Shown: piece by piece, positions 40,709 through 51,017 of the stretch | How positions within the stretch are numbered: position 1 is the stretch's first letter | Layout: every line of letters begins with the position of its first letter | Origin: Pseudomonadota bacterium | GTDB lineage: Bacteria > Pseudomonadota > Alphaproteobacteria > Rhodobacterales > Rhodobacteraceae | Reading direction: 5' to 3' | Assembly (NCBI GenBank): GCA_018240425.1 | Contig: JAFEFU010000071.1 | Location: forward strand, 1 to 64,000 | DNA: 64,000 nucleotides | The notes under the pieces: generated by a model | Told to the model about the DNA's origin: nothing | What the model saw: the letters and a program-made list of their open reading frames with translations, nothing else | Database searches by the model: none | Translations under genes and position numbers: made by a program

Positions 40709-41545
40709 ATGACCCAGAGCTACGACCCCGCGCGCGAGGGCGCGCAGATGTCCTTCGGCGGGCGCATGTCTTATGGCGATTACCTGTCGCTCGACGCGAT
40801 CCTGACCGCGCAGAAGCCGCTGAGCCGCGCCCATGACGAGATGCTGTTCATCATCCAGCACCAGACCTCGGAACTGTGGATGAAGCTCGCGCTGCACGAG
40901 ATCGGCGCGGCGCGGACCTCGATCGCCGAGGGCCGGCTGGAACCCGCCTTCAAGATGCTGGCGCGTGTCTCGCGGATCATGGAGCAGCTGAACTCGGCCT
41001 GGGACGTGCTGCGCACCATGACGCCCGCCGACTACACGACCTTTCGCGAAAGCCTGGGCCAGTCCTCGGGCTTCCAGTCCTGGCAGTACCGGCTGATCGA
41101 GTTTGCCGCCGGCAACCGCAACCCGGCGATGCTGAAGCCGCACGAACACCGGCCCGACATCCTGGCCCGCCTGCGCGAGGAACTGGCGACGCCATCGCTC
41201 TACGATGTGGCGCTGGCGGCGCTGCACCGGTCGGGCATCGCGGTTCCCGACGATGTGCTGGGGCGCGACGTGAGCCGGCCCTGGGCGGCCGACGCGCGGG
41301 TCGAGGCCGCCTGGCGCCAGGTCTATGCCGCGCCGGAACGGCACTGGCCGCTTTACGACCTGGCCGAGAAGCTGGTGGACTTCGAGGATTACTTCCGCCG
41401 CTGGCGCTTCAACCATGTCACCACCGTCGAGCGGGTGATCGGGATGAAGCGCGGCACCGGCGGCACCGGCGGCGTCAGCTACCTGAAGCGGATGCTCGAG
41501 GTCGAACTCTTCCCCGAGCTCTGGCACCTGCGCACCAGCCTGTGA
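40709..41545 (+). CDS. kynA: tryptophan 2,3-dioxygenase
   Basis: Haem enzyme opening the indole ring to give N-formylkynurenine; 278 residues, the usual bacterial length. The distal His H51 is in [14 protein letters not shown], and the proximal haem ligand is H236 in [23 protein letters not shown], which also binds substrate. With kynU this gives the first and third steps of the kynurenine route; the formamidase gene is not in the window. Confidence 0.96.
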   Translation: MTQSYDPAREGAQMSFGGRMSYGDYLSLDAILTAQKPLSRAHDEMLFIIQHQTSELWMKLALHEIGAARTSIAEGRLEPAFKMLARVSRIMEQLNSAWDVLRTMTPADYTTFRESLGQSSGFQSWQYRLIEFAAGNRNPAMLKPHEHRPDILARLREELATPSLYDVALAALHRSGIAVPDDVLGRDVSRPWAADARVEAAWRQVYAAPERHWPLYDLAEKLVDFEDYFRRWRFNHVTTVERVIGMKRGTGGTGGVSYLKRMLEVELFPELWHLRTSL

Positions 41546-41553
41546 GGGCGCGC

Positions 41554-41574
41554 CCGGGGGCTTCGCGCCCCCGG
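41554..41574 (+). terminator. terminator-like hairpin after kynA
   Basis: CCGGGGGC-TTCGC-GCCCCCGG, an 8-bp GC stem 8 bases after the kynA stop. No U-tract follows; instead the ATATTTGGG intergenic repeat comes next. Probably a bidirectional transcription barrier between kynA and the convergent isomerase gene. Confidence 0.55.
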
Positions 41575-41580
41575 ACCCCC

Positions 41581-41607
41581 GCGGGATATTTGGGCCAGAA
41601 TGAAATG
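41581..41607 (+). repeat. ATATTTGGG intergenic repeat
   Basis: GCGGGATATTTGGGCCAGAA followed by TGAAATG. It matches the minus-strand copy at 8903-8930 except for one missing G and two substitutions, and like that copy it follows a GC-rich hairpin. It lies 11 bases from the end of the isomerase-like gene. Confidence 0.7.
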
Positions 41608-41617
41608 ACGACGGGGT

Positions 41618-42304
41618 TCAGGCCAGCCAGCGGTCGTAATCGCTGACCAGAAGGTGCAGGGGCGGTTCGTCCTCCTCGATGGTGGCGAAGCGGCCGATCG
41701 GATCGGCAAAGACATTGTCGGTCACATCGTCGTTGACGGTCGAGACCTCGCCGATCAGCACGTCGCCGCCCTCGCCCCAGAAGGCATGCCAGTCGCCGGG
41801 CATCAGCGTCACGCTTTCGCCCGGGGCAAGGCGCAGGACCTCGCCGGGCGCGAAGAGGCGGGTGATCGCGTCGCAGCGCACCACGCCACCCCTGTCCGGG
41901 TCAAGGCTACCGTCGGGGTTCGATCCGTGCAGCCGGACCGCCAGTGTCGCGCCGCCCCGGTTGATGATGTCCTCGGCCTTGACGACATGGGTGTGGCAGG
42001 GCGACAGCTGGTCCTGGCGCGAGATCAGCAGCTTTTCGGCATAGCACATGCCGCCTCCGGTCCCGAGGTCGGCAAGCCTGCCGTTCCTCAGCGTGAAGAG
42101 AAAGAGGCCCAGCCTGTCGAAGTCGCCCTGACCGTAGTCGGTGATGTCCCACCCCATCCGTGCCGCGATCAGGCCTGCGGCGCTGTCCTTCCGCGCGCGG
42201 AACTCGCCGGGCGACCAGCGGGCGAAGGGCGGCAGGACGAAGCCGAACGAGCGGATGAACTCGTCGGCCTCGGCCATGATCCGGTTGACGCGCGAGCGTT
42301 TCAT
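41618..42304 (-). CDS. D-lyxose/D-mannose isomerase family protein
   Basis: A 228-residue cupin-fold protein resembling the D-lyxose ketol-isomerase family (YdaE-like). Metal-ligand candidates are the His residues and Glu of SPCHTHVVKAEDIINRGG (about 105-120) and H167 region in MPGDWHAFWGEGG. The start ATG at 42304 lies 7 bases after the amidotransferase gene, so the two are co-transcribed. The sugar substrate is inferred from the family only. Confidence 0.7.
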   Translation of the reverse strand: MKRSRVNRIMAEADEFIRSFGFVLPPFARWSPGEFRARKDSAAGLIAARMGWDITDYGQGDFDRLGLFLFTLRNGRLADLGTGGGMCYAEKLLISRQDQLSPCHTHVVKAEDIINRGGATLAVRLHGSNPDGSLDPDRGGVVRCDAITRLFAPGEVLRLAPGESVTLMPGDWHAFWGEGGDVLIGEVSTVNDDVTDNVFADPIGRFATIEEDEPPLHLLVSDYDRWLA

Positions 42305-42311
42305 TCCCGCC

Positions 42312-43067
42312 TCAGCGATGCTGCGCCCAGGCCGCCACCGCCTGGCCGAAGGCGCCGAACAGCGGCCGCGACACCGGGTCGTTGGCGGCGTTCCATTCGG
42401 GGTGCCACTGGACCGACAGGGTGAAGCCGCTGGCGTCCTTGACATAGAGCGCCTCGGGCGTGCCGTCGGGGGCCCAGCCGTCGATGACGATCCGGCAGCC
42501 CTCGCACTTGATGCCCTGGCCGTGCAGCGTGTTGGTCATCACCTCGGCCGAGCCGAACAGCCGCCGGAAGGGGCCGTCGCTGCTGAAGCGGACGGCATGG
42601 CGGAGGGCGAATTTCTCCTCGAGCGTGCCGTCGGGCGGCATCCGGTGGTTCATCCGCCCCGGCAGGTCGCGGATCTCGGGATAAAGCGTGCCGCCCATCG
42701 CCACGTTCACCTCCTGGAATCCGCGGCAGATGCCGAGGAAGGGCTGGCCACGCTCGACGCAGGCGCGGATCAGGGGCAGCGTGATCGCGTCGCGGGCGCG
42801 GTCGAAGGCGCCATGCGCTTCGGTCGGTTCCTCGCCATATTCGGCGGGGTGGACGTTCGGCCGCCCGCCGGTCAGCAGGAACCCGTCGCAGACATCCAGC
42901 AGTTCGGCAACCGAGACGAAGCGCGGATCGGTGGGGATCAGCAGGGGCAGGCAACCCGCGACCTCGGCCACCGCGGCGGAGTTCGACAGACCCCCGGCAT
43001 GCACCGGATAATCGCCGATGATGTTGATGTTGCCGATGATGCCGACAACCGGCCGCGTCCTGCACAT
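42312..43067 (-). CDS. class I glutamine amidotransferase-like peptidase (PuuD/gamma-glutamyl-GABA hydrolase type)
   Basis: A 251-residue peptidase C26 family protein. The nucleophile elbow GICRGFQEVNVAMGG and the His-Glu pair in SVQWHPEW are intact, and the N-terminus PVVGIIGNINIIGDYPVHAGGLS is typical. Such proteins hydrolyse gamma-glutamyl bonds (for example gamma-glutamyl-GABA in putrescine breakdown), but no other puu gene is near. Adjacent to the lyxose-isomerase-like gene. Confidence 0.82.
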   Translation of the reverse strand: MCRTRPVVGIIGNINIIGDYPVHAGGLSNSAAVAEVAGCLPLLIPTDPRFVSVAELLDVCDGFLLTGGRPNVHPAEYGEEPTEAHGAFDRARDAITLPLIRACVERGQPFLGICRGFQEVNVAMGGTLYPEIRDLPGRMNHRMPPDGTLEEKFALRHAVRFSSDGPFRRLFGSAEVMTNTLHGQGIKCEGCRIVIDGWAPDGTPEALYVKDASGFTLSVQWHPEWNAANDPVSRPLFGAFGQAVAAWAQHR

Positions 43068-43173
43068 GTTCGCCCTTCCTGGGGCAGGATCATACCTGCC
43101 GATCAGGGCGCGTAAAGGGCCGCGGGCGCACAGTTTCGCCCGTTTTCGCGCACAAGTGCGGCACCTGCCCCGG

Positions 43174-45324
43174 TCAGCGGGCCAGCGCCTTCACCTCGAG
43201 CCGGCGCGCGTGGAGGATCGGCTCGGTATAGCCCGAGGGCTGCATCCGGCCCTTGAACACCAGGTCGCAGGCCGCCTGGAAGGCGATGCCGTCGAAACCC
43301 GGCGCCATCGGCCGGTAGCCGGGATCGCCGGCGTTCTGGCGATCGACCACCGCGGCCATCTTGTGCAGCGCCGACATCACGTCCTGGGCGCTGACGATGT
43401 CATGGTGCAGCCAGTTGGCGACATGCTGGGCCGAGATCCGGCAGGTTGCGCGGTCCTCCATCAGGCCCACGTCGTTGATGTCGGGCACCTTGGAGCAGCC
43501 GACCCCCTGGTCGATCCAGCGGACGACATAGCCGAGGATGCCCTGGACGTTGTTCTCGACCTCGCGCCTGATCTGGTCGGCGCTCCACTTGCGGTAGGTC
43601 GCCAGCGGGATGTCGAGAACCGCGTCCACATAGGCCCGCCGCCCGCCCGCCGCCAGCCGCCGCTGCACCGCGAACACGTCGATCTTGTGGTAATGCAGCG
43701 CGTGGAGCGTCGCCGCCGTCGGGCTGGGCACCCAGGCCGTGTTCGCACCCGACTTGGGATGCTCGATCTTCTGTTCCAGCATCGCTGCCATCAGGTCGGG
43801 CATCGCCCACATGCCCTTGCCGATCTGGGCCTTGCCCGACAGGCCGCATTCGAGGCCGATGTCGACATTCTGGTTCTCGTAGGCGCCGATCCAGCCCTTG
43901 CGCTTGATGAAGTCCTTGCGGCTGAAGGGGCCCGCCTCCATCGAGGTGTGGATCTCGTCGCCGGTGCGGTCGAGAAATCCGGTGTTGATGAAGGCGACGC
44001 GGTGCCGCGCGGCGCGGATGCATTCCTTGAGGTTGACCGAGGTGCGCCGCTCCTCGTCCATCACGCCGAGCTTGACCGTGTGGCGCGGCAGGCCCAGGAC
44101 CTCCTCGACCCGGGTGAAGATCTCGTCGGCGAAGGCCACCTCGTCGGGGCCGTGCATCTTGGGCTTGACCACATAGACCGAGCCCGCGTGCGAATTGCGC
44201 GCCCCTTCGGTCTTTTTCAGGTCGTGCATGGCGATCATCACCGTCACCATCGCATCCATCAGCCCCTCGGGGATCTCGCGCCCGTCCGGATCGAGGATCG
44301 CCGGCGTGGTCATCAGGTGGCCGACATTCCTGACCCACATCAGCGCCCGCCCCTTCAGGACCAGCGGGCTGCCGTCGGGGGCGGTGTAGGCCCGGTCGGG
44401 ATTGAGCCGCCGGGTCAGGCTGCGGCCGCCCTTGTCGAAGGTCTCGGTCAGGTCGCCCTTCATCAGGCCCAGCCAGTTCGCGTAGGCCTGCACCTTGTCC
44501 TCGGCATCGACGCAGGCGACCGAATCCTCGCAGTCCATGATCGCCGACATGGCGCTTTCGATCACCACGTCGGCCAGAAGCGCCTGGTCGCGGCTGCCGA
44601 TCGGGTGGGCGCGGTCGAAGACCAGTTCGACATGCAGGCCGTTGTTGCGCAAGAGGACCGCATCCGGCGCGCGCGGGTTGCCCCGGTAGCCCGCGAACTT
44701 CGCCGGATCGACCAGCGGCAGGTCGTCGACCATGAGCGCGCCGTCCTTGACCGAATAGCGCCGCACATCGCCGTGACTGGCACCCTGGATCGGAAAAGCC
44801 TCGTCGAGGAACACCCTAACCCGCGTCACGACCCGTGCGCCCCGGCCCCGGTCATAGCCCCCCGCCGGCGGCGGGCTGCCCATCGCGTCCGTGCCGTAGA
44901 GGCAATCGTAAAGGCTGCCCCAGCGGGCATTCGCGGCGTTCAGGACATAGCGCGCGTTCGTCACCGGCACCACCAGCTGCGGGCCGGGAACCGAGGCGAT
45001 CTCGGGATCGACATTGGCGGTGTCGATGGAAAAGGCCTCGCCCTCGGGCAAAAGATAGCCGATTTCATCGAGAAAGGCGCGATAGGCGTGATGATCATGA
45101 GGCCGGTCGCGGTGGGCGACATGCCAGGCGTCGATCCGCTGTTGCAGCTCGTCGCGCCGGGCGAGAAGGTCGCGGTTGCGCGGGGCGAGGTCGCGCACCA
45201 GCCGGGCAAAACCGGACCAGAAGGCGTCACGCTCGACCCCGGTTCCGGGAAGGGCCTGCCCGTCCACGAACTTCGCCAGCCGCGCATCCACCTGCAATCC
45301 GTGCAGGACGATCCGATCCGCCAT
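43174..45324 (-). CDS. glcB: malate synthase G
   Basis: Condenses glyoxylate with acetyl-CoA to malate; 716 residues, the length of the single-subunit G isoform. Conserved blocks include [73 protein letters not shown] and [17 protein letters not shown], with the C-terminal [34 protein letters not shown]. Start at ATG 45324 with GGAGG just upstream. No isocitrate lyase in the window, so the glyoxylate source (glycolate or another route) is open. Confidence 0.96.
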   Translation of the reverse strand: MADRIVLHGLQVDARLAKFVDGQALPGTGVERDAFWSGFARLVRDLAPRNRDLLARRDELQQRIDAWHVAHRDRPHDHHAYRAFLDEIGYLLPEGEAFSIDTANVDPEIASVPGPQLVVPVTNARYVLNAANARWGSLYDCLYGTDAMGSPPPAGGYDRGRGARVVTRVRVFLDEAFPIQGASHGDVRRYSVKDGALMVDDLPLVDPAKFAGYRGNPRAPDAVLLRNNGLHVELVFDRAHPIGSRDQALLADVVIESAMSAIMDCEDSVACVDAEDKVQAYANWLGLMKGDLTETFDKGGRSLTRRLNPDRAYTAPDGSPLVLKGRALMWVRNVGHLMTTPAILDPDGREIPEGLMDAMVTVMIAMHDLKKTEGARNSHAGSVYVVKPKMHGPDEVAFADEIFTRVEEVLGLPRHTVKLGVMDEERRTSVNLKECIRAARHRVAFINTGFLDRTGDEIHTSMEAGPFSRKDFIKRKGWIGAYENQNVDIGLECGLSGKAQIGKGMWAMPDLMAAMLEQKIEHPKSGANTAWVPSPTAATLHALHYHKIDVFAVQRRLAAGGRRAYVDAVLDIPLATYRKWSADQIRREVENNVQGILGYVVRWIDQGVGCSKVPDINDVGLMEDRATCRISAQHVANWLHHDIVSAQDVMSALHKMAAVVDRQNAGDPGYRPMAPGFDGIAFQAACDLVFKGRMQPSGYTEPILHARRLEVKALAR

Positions 45325-45511
45325 TCCAGCCTCCGGCACTGTCTGTATGCGATGGCACACGAATAGGCCGTTCGGCCCCGGCAGGCAAGCCGCCAAGCCC
45401 CTCGATTACCCGGAAACGCCGAAATCACAATTCGCGACGGCAAGGAAATCGCGCGCGCCCTTTCCTTTTGCCGCCGATGGGGCCTAACTCTGCCCAACCC
45501 CGGAGGACGCA

Positions 45512-48103
45512 ATGCCCGACCCGATCAAGACCCTGCTGAAGGACTACCAGCCCTTTCCTTTCCTGCTGCGGTCAGTCGCGCTGACCTTCCGCCTGTCGCC
45601 CGCGGCGACCCGCGTCACCTCGCGCATCACGCTGGCACCCAACCCGGCGCGGCCGGGGCGCCACGACCTTTTCCTGCATGGCGAAGGCCTGCGCCTGATG
45701 TCGGCGGCCATCGACGGCCAGCCCCTGCCCGCCGCCGCGCTGACCGTGACCGAAGAGGGGCTGACCGTCGCCGCCGCCCACCTGCCGCAAAGGCCCTTCG
45801 TCTGGGAGGCCGAGGTCGAGATCGCCCCCGCGTGCAACACCGCGCTGGAAGGGCTTTACATGTCTGGCGGCATCTACTGCACCCAGTGCGAGGCCGAAGG
45901 TTTCCGCCACATCACCTTCTACCCCGACCGCCCCGACGTGATGGCCCCCTTCCGGGTCAGGATCGAAAGCGACATGCCGGTGCTTCTGTCGAACGGCAAT
46001 CCGGCGGCCTCGGGCGCCGGCTGGGCGGAATGGGACGATCCCTGGCCCAAGCCCGCCTATCTGTTCGCGCTGGTCGCGGGCGATCTGGTGAACCTGCCCG
46101 ACGCCTTCACCACCCGCTCGGGCCGCAAGGTCGATCTGAACATCTGGGTGCGCCGGGGCGACCTCGACCGCTGCGCCTATGCGATGGACGCGCTCAAACG
46201 GGCGATGAGATGGGACGAGGACACCTATGGCCGCGAATATGACCTCGACGTGTTCAACATCGTCGCGGTCGACGACTTCAACATGGGCGCGATGGAGAAC
46301 AAGGGGCTGAACATCTTCAACTCCAAGCTGGTGCTCGCCAGCCCCGAAACCGCCACCGATCAGGACTACGAGCGCATCGAAGGCGTCATCGCGCACGAAT
46401 ATTTCCACAACTGGACCGGCAACCGCATCACCTGCCGCGACTGGTTCCAGCTCTGCCTGAAAGAGGGGCTGACCGTCTTCCGCGACCAGTCCTTCACCAA
46501 GGACACCCGCTCCGAACCCGTCAAGCGCATCGACGACGTGCTGACCCTGCGCGCGCGGCAATTCCGCGAGGATCAGGGACCGCTGGCCCATCCGGTGCGT
46601 CCCGACAGCTATGTCGAGATCAACAATTTCTACACCGCCACCGTCTACGAAAAGGGCGCCGAGGTGATCGGGATGCTGAAGCGTCTGGTCGGCGACGACG
46701 GCTATCGCAAGGCGCTCGACCTCTACTTCGACCGCCACGACGGCCAGGCGGCGACGATCGAGGACTGGCTGAAGGTATTCCAGGATGCGACCGGCCGCGA
46801 CCTGACCCAGTTCAAGCGCTGGTACACCGACGCAGGCACCCCGCGCCTGACCGTCGCGGAAGCCTGGTCGCCCGCCCCGGCCGGCAGCGCAGCCGGTGGC
46901 ACCTATGCGCTGACGTTCCACCAGCACACCCCGCCCACCCCCGGCCAGAAGGACAAGCCGCCGCGCGTCATCCCCATTGCCGTCGGCCTCCTGAACCCCA
47001 ATGGCGACGAGGTGGTGCCGACCACGGTTCTCGAACTGACCGAGCCCAGCCAGAGCTTCACCTTCGACGGCCTCGCCAGCCGCCCGGTGCCCTCGATCCT
47101 GCGCGGCTTCTCCGCCCCCGTCGTCCTCGACCGCAAGGCCGACCCGGCCGAGCGCGCCTTCCTTCTCGCCCACGACACCGACCCGTTCAACCGATGGGAG
47201 GCCGGCCGCTCGCTGGCCCGCGACGTGCTGATGCGCATGATCCTGTCCGGCGACGATCCGTCGCCGCAGCTTCTGTCGGGACTGGAATCGCTCTTGTCCG
47301 ACGAAAGCCTCGATCCGGCCTTCCGCGCGCTCTGCCTGCGCCTGCCCTCGGCCGATGACCTGGCCCAGGCCCTGGGGGGCGAAGGCCACACCCCCGACCC
47401 CGACCGCATCCACGCCGAGACCCGCCGCCTGGCCGAAGCGATCGCCGAGCGGCTGGATAGGCCGCTCGCCGCCGCCTACGACCGCCTCGCCGCCACCGGC
47501 CCCTTTGCGCCCGACGCAGCGCAAGCGGGGCGCCGGTCGCTGCGGCTGGCCTGCCTTGGCCTTCTGAACCGGGGCGACGGCGGGGCGCGCGCCACCGCGC
47601 TGTTCGCCGCGGCCACCAACATGAGCGAAATGCAGGGCGCGCTGGCCTGCCTGATCGAGGCCGGGCGGGGCGAGGGCGAGCTGGCCGCCTTTTACGGCAG
47701 GTTCCGCGCCAACCGGCTGGTCATCGACAAATGGTTCAGCCTCCAGGCGCTTTGCGCCCCGCCGGGCCGTGCCGTCACGGTGGCACGCGACCTGTCGCGC
47801 CATCCCGATTTCGACTGGAAGAATCCCAACCGCTTCCGGGCGCTATTGGGCGGGCTGGCCGCCAACCACGCCGGTTTCCACGACGCCAGCGGCGCCGGCT
47901 ACGATCTCTATGCCGACTGGCTGATCCGGCTTGACCCGGTGAACCCGCAGACCACCGCCCGCATGTCCACCGCCTTCGAGACATGGGCGCGCTATGACCC
48001 CGCCCGGCAGACCAGGGCCCGCGCCGCGATGGAGCGCATCCTCGCCGCCCCCGGCCTCAGCCGCGACTCGGGCGAGATGATCGGCCGGCTGCTCGGGCGC
48101 TGA
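45512..48103 (+). CDS. pepN: aminopeptidase N (M1 family)
   Basis: Cytoplasmic zinc aminopeptidase of 863 residues. The substrate-binding GAMENKGLNIFN motif (about 266) and zinc motif HEYFHNWTGNRITCRDWFQLCLKEGLT (HExxH at about 295, second Glu 19 residues later) are intact. The C-terminal region has the family's helical superhelix and ends RDSGEMIGRLLGR. Divergent from glcB with a 187-bp gap in which I see no clear boxes. Confidence 0.96.
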   Translation: MPDPIKTLLKDYQPFPFLLRSVALTFRLSPAATRVTSRITLAPNPARPGRHDLFLHGEGLRLMSAAIDGQPLPAAALTVTEEGLTVAAAHLPQRPFVWEAEVEIAPACNTALEGLYMSGGIYCTQCEAEGFRHITFYPDRPDVMAPFRVRIESDMPVLLSNGNPAASGAGWAEWDDPWPKPAYLFALVAGDLVNLPDAFTTRSGRKVDLNIWVRRGDLDRCAYAMDALKRAMRWDEDTYGREYDLDVFNIVAVDDFNMGAMENKGLNIFNSKLVLASPETATDQDYERIEGVIAHEYFHNWTGNRITCRDWFQLCLKEGLTVFRDQSFTKDTRSEPVKRIDDVLTLRARQFREDQGPLAHPVRPDSYVEINNFYTATVYEKGAEVIGMLKRLVGDDGYRKALDLYFDRHDGQAATIEDWLKVFQDATGRDLTQFKRWYTDAGTPRLTVAEAWSPAPAGSAAGGTYALTFHQHTPPTPGQKDKPPRVIPIAVGLLNPNGDEVVPTTVLELTEPSQSFTFDGLASRPVPSILRGFSAPVVLDRKADPAERAFLLAHDTDPFNRWEAGRSLARDVLMRMILSGDDPSPQLLSGLESLLSDESLDPAFRALCLRLPSADDLAQALGGEGHTPDPDRIHAETRRLAEAIAERLDRPLAAAYDRLAATGPFAPDAAQAGRRSLRLACLGLLNRGDGGARATALFAAATNMSEMQGALACLIEAGRGEGELAAFYGRFRANRLVIDKWFSLQALCAPPGRAVTVARDLSRHPDFDWKNPNRFRALLGGLAANHAGFHDASGAGYDLYADWLIRLDPVNPQTTARMSTAFETWARYDPARQTRARAAMERILAAPGLSRDSGEMIGRLLGR

Positions 48104-48242
48104 GGCAAGCCTCGGCGCCGACAATCGGTGAAGGCGCGGTGAATCGTTTCCCCGCCGCCTGTGGCGGCCATGTCGCCGCCACAATCTCAATCCTTTGGCA
48201 ACCGGCCCGTGCTAGACCCGGGGCGATGGGGATTGCTGCCTT

Positions 48243-48683
48243 GTGTTCTGGATGACGCCGGAAATTTTCGAATACCGCCGCCAGGCGCGCGCGCCACGCA
48301 ACTATTTGGCGCTCGGTCTGGTCGGCTTCCTTCACTATGCCGGCTGGGCCCAGGGCTGGGGGCTGGTGGCCGGGCTTCTGTGCGGGCCTGCGCTGGCGCT
48401 GGTGCTGGTCCGTCTGGTGCTGAACCAGGCCGAAGGCTTTCGCATGACCGAAGAGGCGCTGGATTTCTACGGCGACAGGATCGACGGCACCATCGACTGG
48501 CTCGACCTCCAGGCGGTCACGCTCAGCGGCGACGGCAGCGGCGGGGCGCGCTGCCTTCTGCACCTCGACGGCGGCCGGACCGAGCTTTTGCCCGCCACCG
48601 GCGCCTTCGCGCCAGAACGGCTGGCGCAAGAGTTCCGCCTGCGCGGTGTGCCGGTCTGGCGCGGCACCGCCCTGCCCGCCTGA
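48243..48683 (+). CDS. hypothetical membrane protein
   Basis: A 146-residue protein I do not recognise. Two hydrophobic segments (about residues 23-42 and 44-61) are followed by a soluble C-terminal domain of about 80 residues with beta-strand character (FRMTEEALDFYGDRIDGTIDWLDLQAVTL), reminiscent of small PH-like YdbT-type domains. The frame starts at GTG 48243; an ATG three codons later is an alternative. Isolated 139 bases after pepN. Confidence 0.65.
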   Translation: MFWMTPEIFEYRRQARAPRNYLALGLVGFLHYAGWAQGWGLVAGLLCGPALALVLVRLVLNQAEGFRMTEEALDFYGDRIDGTIDWLDLQAVTLSGDGSGGARCLLHLDGGRTELLPATGAFAPERLAQEFRLRGVPVWRGTALPA

Positions 48684-48796
48684 CAGCGGGCTCCCTGAAG
48701 CCGGTCCGGCGCAGTCAGAAGCGCCGGACAGGCTCTGGCTTCCTGACGGCCGGCTGTCGTTCGACAAGACCGGAGTCCGCCTTTGCCGGACAGGCT

Positions 48797-49321
48797 CTAC
48801 CGGCAGAAGCTCTGGCGCTCGCCCCAGGACGAGATCTCGGCCCGAACGCCCGCCCGGCGGAACGGCAGCCAGTCGCGCGCCAGCCCCAGCCAGCCGCGCG
48901 CCCCGCCGCCGAAGAGCGCGCCATCGGCGCTGACCCGCGCGCCCGCCTGCCGCACCGCGCAGGCCAGCACCCCGGCCTCGCCCCCTGCCGCCGCACAGCC
49001 CGCGACCGGCGGGGTTCCGCCCGCATCCGCCTGCCACAGCCGCGCCAACACCCCGCTCCAGAAGCTGCGCCGCTGCTCCGGGCCGGCCTGCGCATAGGCC
49101 GGACAATAGGCGCCGATGTCCGAGGGCACGGTGCCAACCAGTTCGGCCCCCTCGCTTTGCAGCGCGGCGGCCACCATCGCCTCCCAGGCGCTGGCCGGCG
49201 CCCCGGCGGTTCCCTCATCGTCCGCGCTGAAGCCCGGCGTCCGGCGGTCCGATCCGACGCAGCCGGCCACCGCCAGGGCAAGAAACACCGCCATCGCCCG
49301 CCATGTCCCGCACATCCGCAT
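48797..49321 (-). CDS. putative lipoprotein of unknown function
   Basis: A 174-residue protein with an N-terminal lipoprotein signal: basic start, hydrophobic stretch, lipobox LAVAGC (Cys about residue 21). Several further cysteines lie in the mature part (CPAYAQ, VAGCAAAGG, LACAVRQ, final SFCR), suggesting disulfides. Alanine/glycine-rich, composition like its neighbours. Start at ATG 49321 with AAGGGGG upstream. Opposite strand to the flanking genes. I cannot name it. Confidence 0.6.
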   Translation of the reverse strand: MRMCGTWRAMAVFLALAVAGCVGSDRRTPGFSADDEGTAGAPASAWEAMVAAALQSEGAELVGTVPSDIGAYCPAYAQAGPEQRRSFWSGVLARLWQADAGGTPPVAGCAAAGGEAGVLACAVRQAGARVSADGALFGGGARGWLGLARDWLPFRRAGVRAEISSWGERQSFCR

Positions 49322-49481
49322 CCGCCCGCCCCCTTGCCGCGCCGCCAGGTTTCCGCCCCGCCCATAGCGCGCAATCCCGCCGCGTGAAAGCCCGCGGTCC
49401 GCCTGCCCCCACCGGCACCCCGCCGCTTGCCCCAGACGCGCCCCTCGCCTAAAAGCGGGCCGGTAACGGAAGGACGCCGCC

Positions 49482-50993
49482 ATGCCCGATCTCGCCCATG
49501 ACTCTCCCAAGCCGAAGGTCATCCCCGGCGCCAAGTCCGACTGGGAACTGGTGATCGGGCTCGAGGTCCACGCCCAGGTCGCCTCGAACGCCAAGCTCTT
49601 TTCCGGCGCCTCGACGCTGTTCGGCGCCGAACCCAACTCCAACGTCGCCTTCGTCGATGCGGCCATGCCGGGGATGCTGCCGGTCATCAACGAATTCTGC
49701 GTGGCCCAAGCGGTGCGCACCGGGCTGGGGCTCAAGGCGCAGATCAACCTGACCTCGGCCTTCGACCGCAAGAACTATTTCTACCCCGACCTGCCGCAGG
49801 GCTATCAGATTTCGCAGCTTTACCATCCGATCGTCGGCGAGGGCGAGGTGATCGTCGACATGGGCCCCGGCATCGCGCGGCGCGTCAGGATCGAGCGCAT
49901 CCATCTGGAACAGGACGCCGGCAAGTCGATCCACGACCTCGATCCAACCATGTCCTTCGTCGATCTGAACCGCACCGGCGTGGCGCTGATGGAGATCGTG
50001 TCCCGCCCCGACATCCGGGGGCCGGAGGAAGCGGCGGCCTATGTGGCGAAACTCCGCCAGATCATGCGCTATCTCGGCACCTGCGACGGCAACATGCAGA
50101 ACGGCAACCTGCGCGCCGACGTGAACGTGTCGGTCTGCCGGCCTGGAGACTATGAACGCTATCAGGCGACCGGCGATCATTCCGTCCTCGGCACCCGCTG
50201 CGAGATCAAGAACATGAACTCGCTGCGCTTCATCCAACAGGCCATCGACTACGAGGCCCGCCGCCAGATCGCCATTCTCGAGGATGGCGGCCGGATCGAA
50301 CAGGAAACCCGCCTCTACGACCCGGACAAGGGTGAAACTCGGTCGATGCGGTCCAAGGAAGAGGCGCACGACTACCGCTATTTCCCCTGCCCGGACCTTC
50401 TGCCGCTTGAGATCGAGCAGGCCTGGGTCGACGATATCGCGGCCTCCATGCCCGAACTGCCCGACGCGAAGAAGGCGCGGTTCGTCGAAGGCTACGGCGT
50501 GACCGAATATGACGCGGGCGTCCTGACCGCCGAGGCCGAGAATGCCGCCTTCTTCGAAGAGGCGGCCAAGGGTCGCGACGGCAAGCAGGCGGCGAACTGG
50601 GTCATCAACGAACTGTTCGGGCGGCTGAACAAGGAAGGCAAGACGATCGGCGAGACCCCGGTGTCCGCCAGGCAACTGGGCGGCGTCCTCGACCTTCTGG
50701 CCTCGGGCGAGATCACCGGCAAGATGGCCAAGGACCTGTTCGAGATCCTGTGGACCGAGGGCGGCGATCCGGCCGAAGTCGCGGCCGCGCGCGGGATGAA
50801 GCAGGTCACCGACACCGCCGCCATCGAAAAGGCGCTGGACGACCTGATCGCCGCCAACCCCGAGCAGGTGGAAAAGGCCAAGGTCAACGCCAAGCTCGCC
50901 GGCTGGTTCACCGGTCAGGTGCTGAAGGCCACCGGAGGCAAGGCCAACCCGGCCGTGGTCAACCAGATGGTGGCGCAGAAGCTGGGGCTGTGA
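49482..50993 (+). CDS. gatB: Asp-tRNA(Asn)/Glu-tRNA(Gln) amidotransferase subunit B
   Basis: Kinase/transamidase subunit that activates misacylated Glu-tRNA(Gln) and Asp-tRNA(Asn). The 503 residues start with the [13 protein letters not shown] motif and contain [41 protein letters not shown]-type segments ([15 protein letters not shown]), [11 protein letters not shown] and a C-terminal YqeY-like domain (about 355-503). gatA and gatC are not adjacent, which is usual in this group. Confidence 0.97.
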   Translation: MPDLAHDSPKPKVIPGAKSDWELVIGLEVHAQVASNAKLFSGASTLFGAEPNSNVAFVDAAMPGMLPVINEFCVAQAVRTGLGLKAQINLTSAFDRKNYFYPDLPQGYQISQLYHPIVGEGEVIVDMGPGIARRVRIERIHLEQDAGKSIHDLDPTMSFVDLNRTGVALMEIVSRPDIRGPEEAAAYVAKLRQIMRYLGTCDGNMQNGNLRADVNVSVCRPGDYERYQATGDHSVLGTRCEIKNMNSLRFIQQAIDYEARRQIAILEDGGRIEQETRLYDPDKGETRSMRSKEEAHDYRYFPCPDLLPLEIEQAWVDDIAASMPELPDAKKARFVEGYGVTEYDAGVLTAEAENAAFFEEAAKGRDGKQAANWVINELFGRLNKEGKTIGETPVSARQLGGVLDLLASGEITGKMAKDLFEILWTEGGDPAEVAAARGMKQVTDTAAIEKALDDLIAANPEQVEKAKVNAKLAGWFTGQVLKATGGKANPAVVNQMVAQKLGL

Positions 50994-51017
50994 TCGGGCG
51001 GCAGGGCCCCGGCCGGA

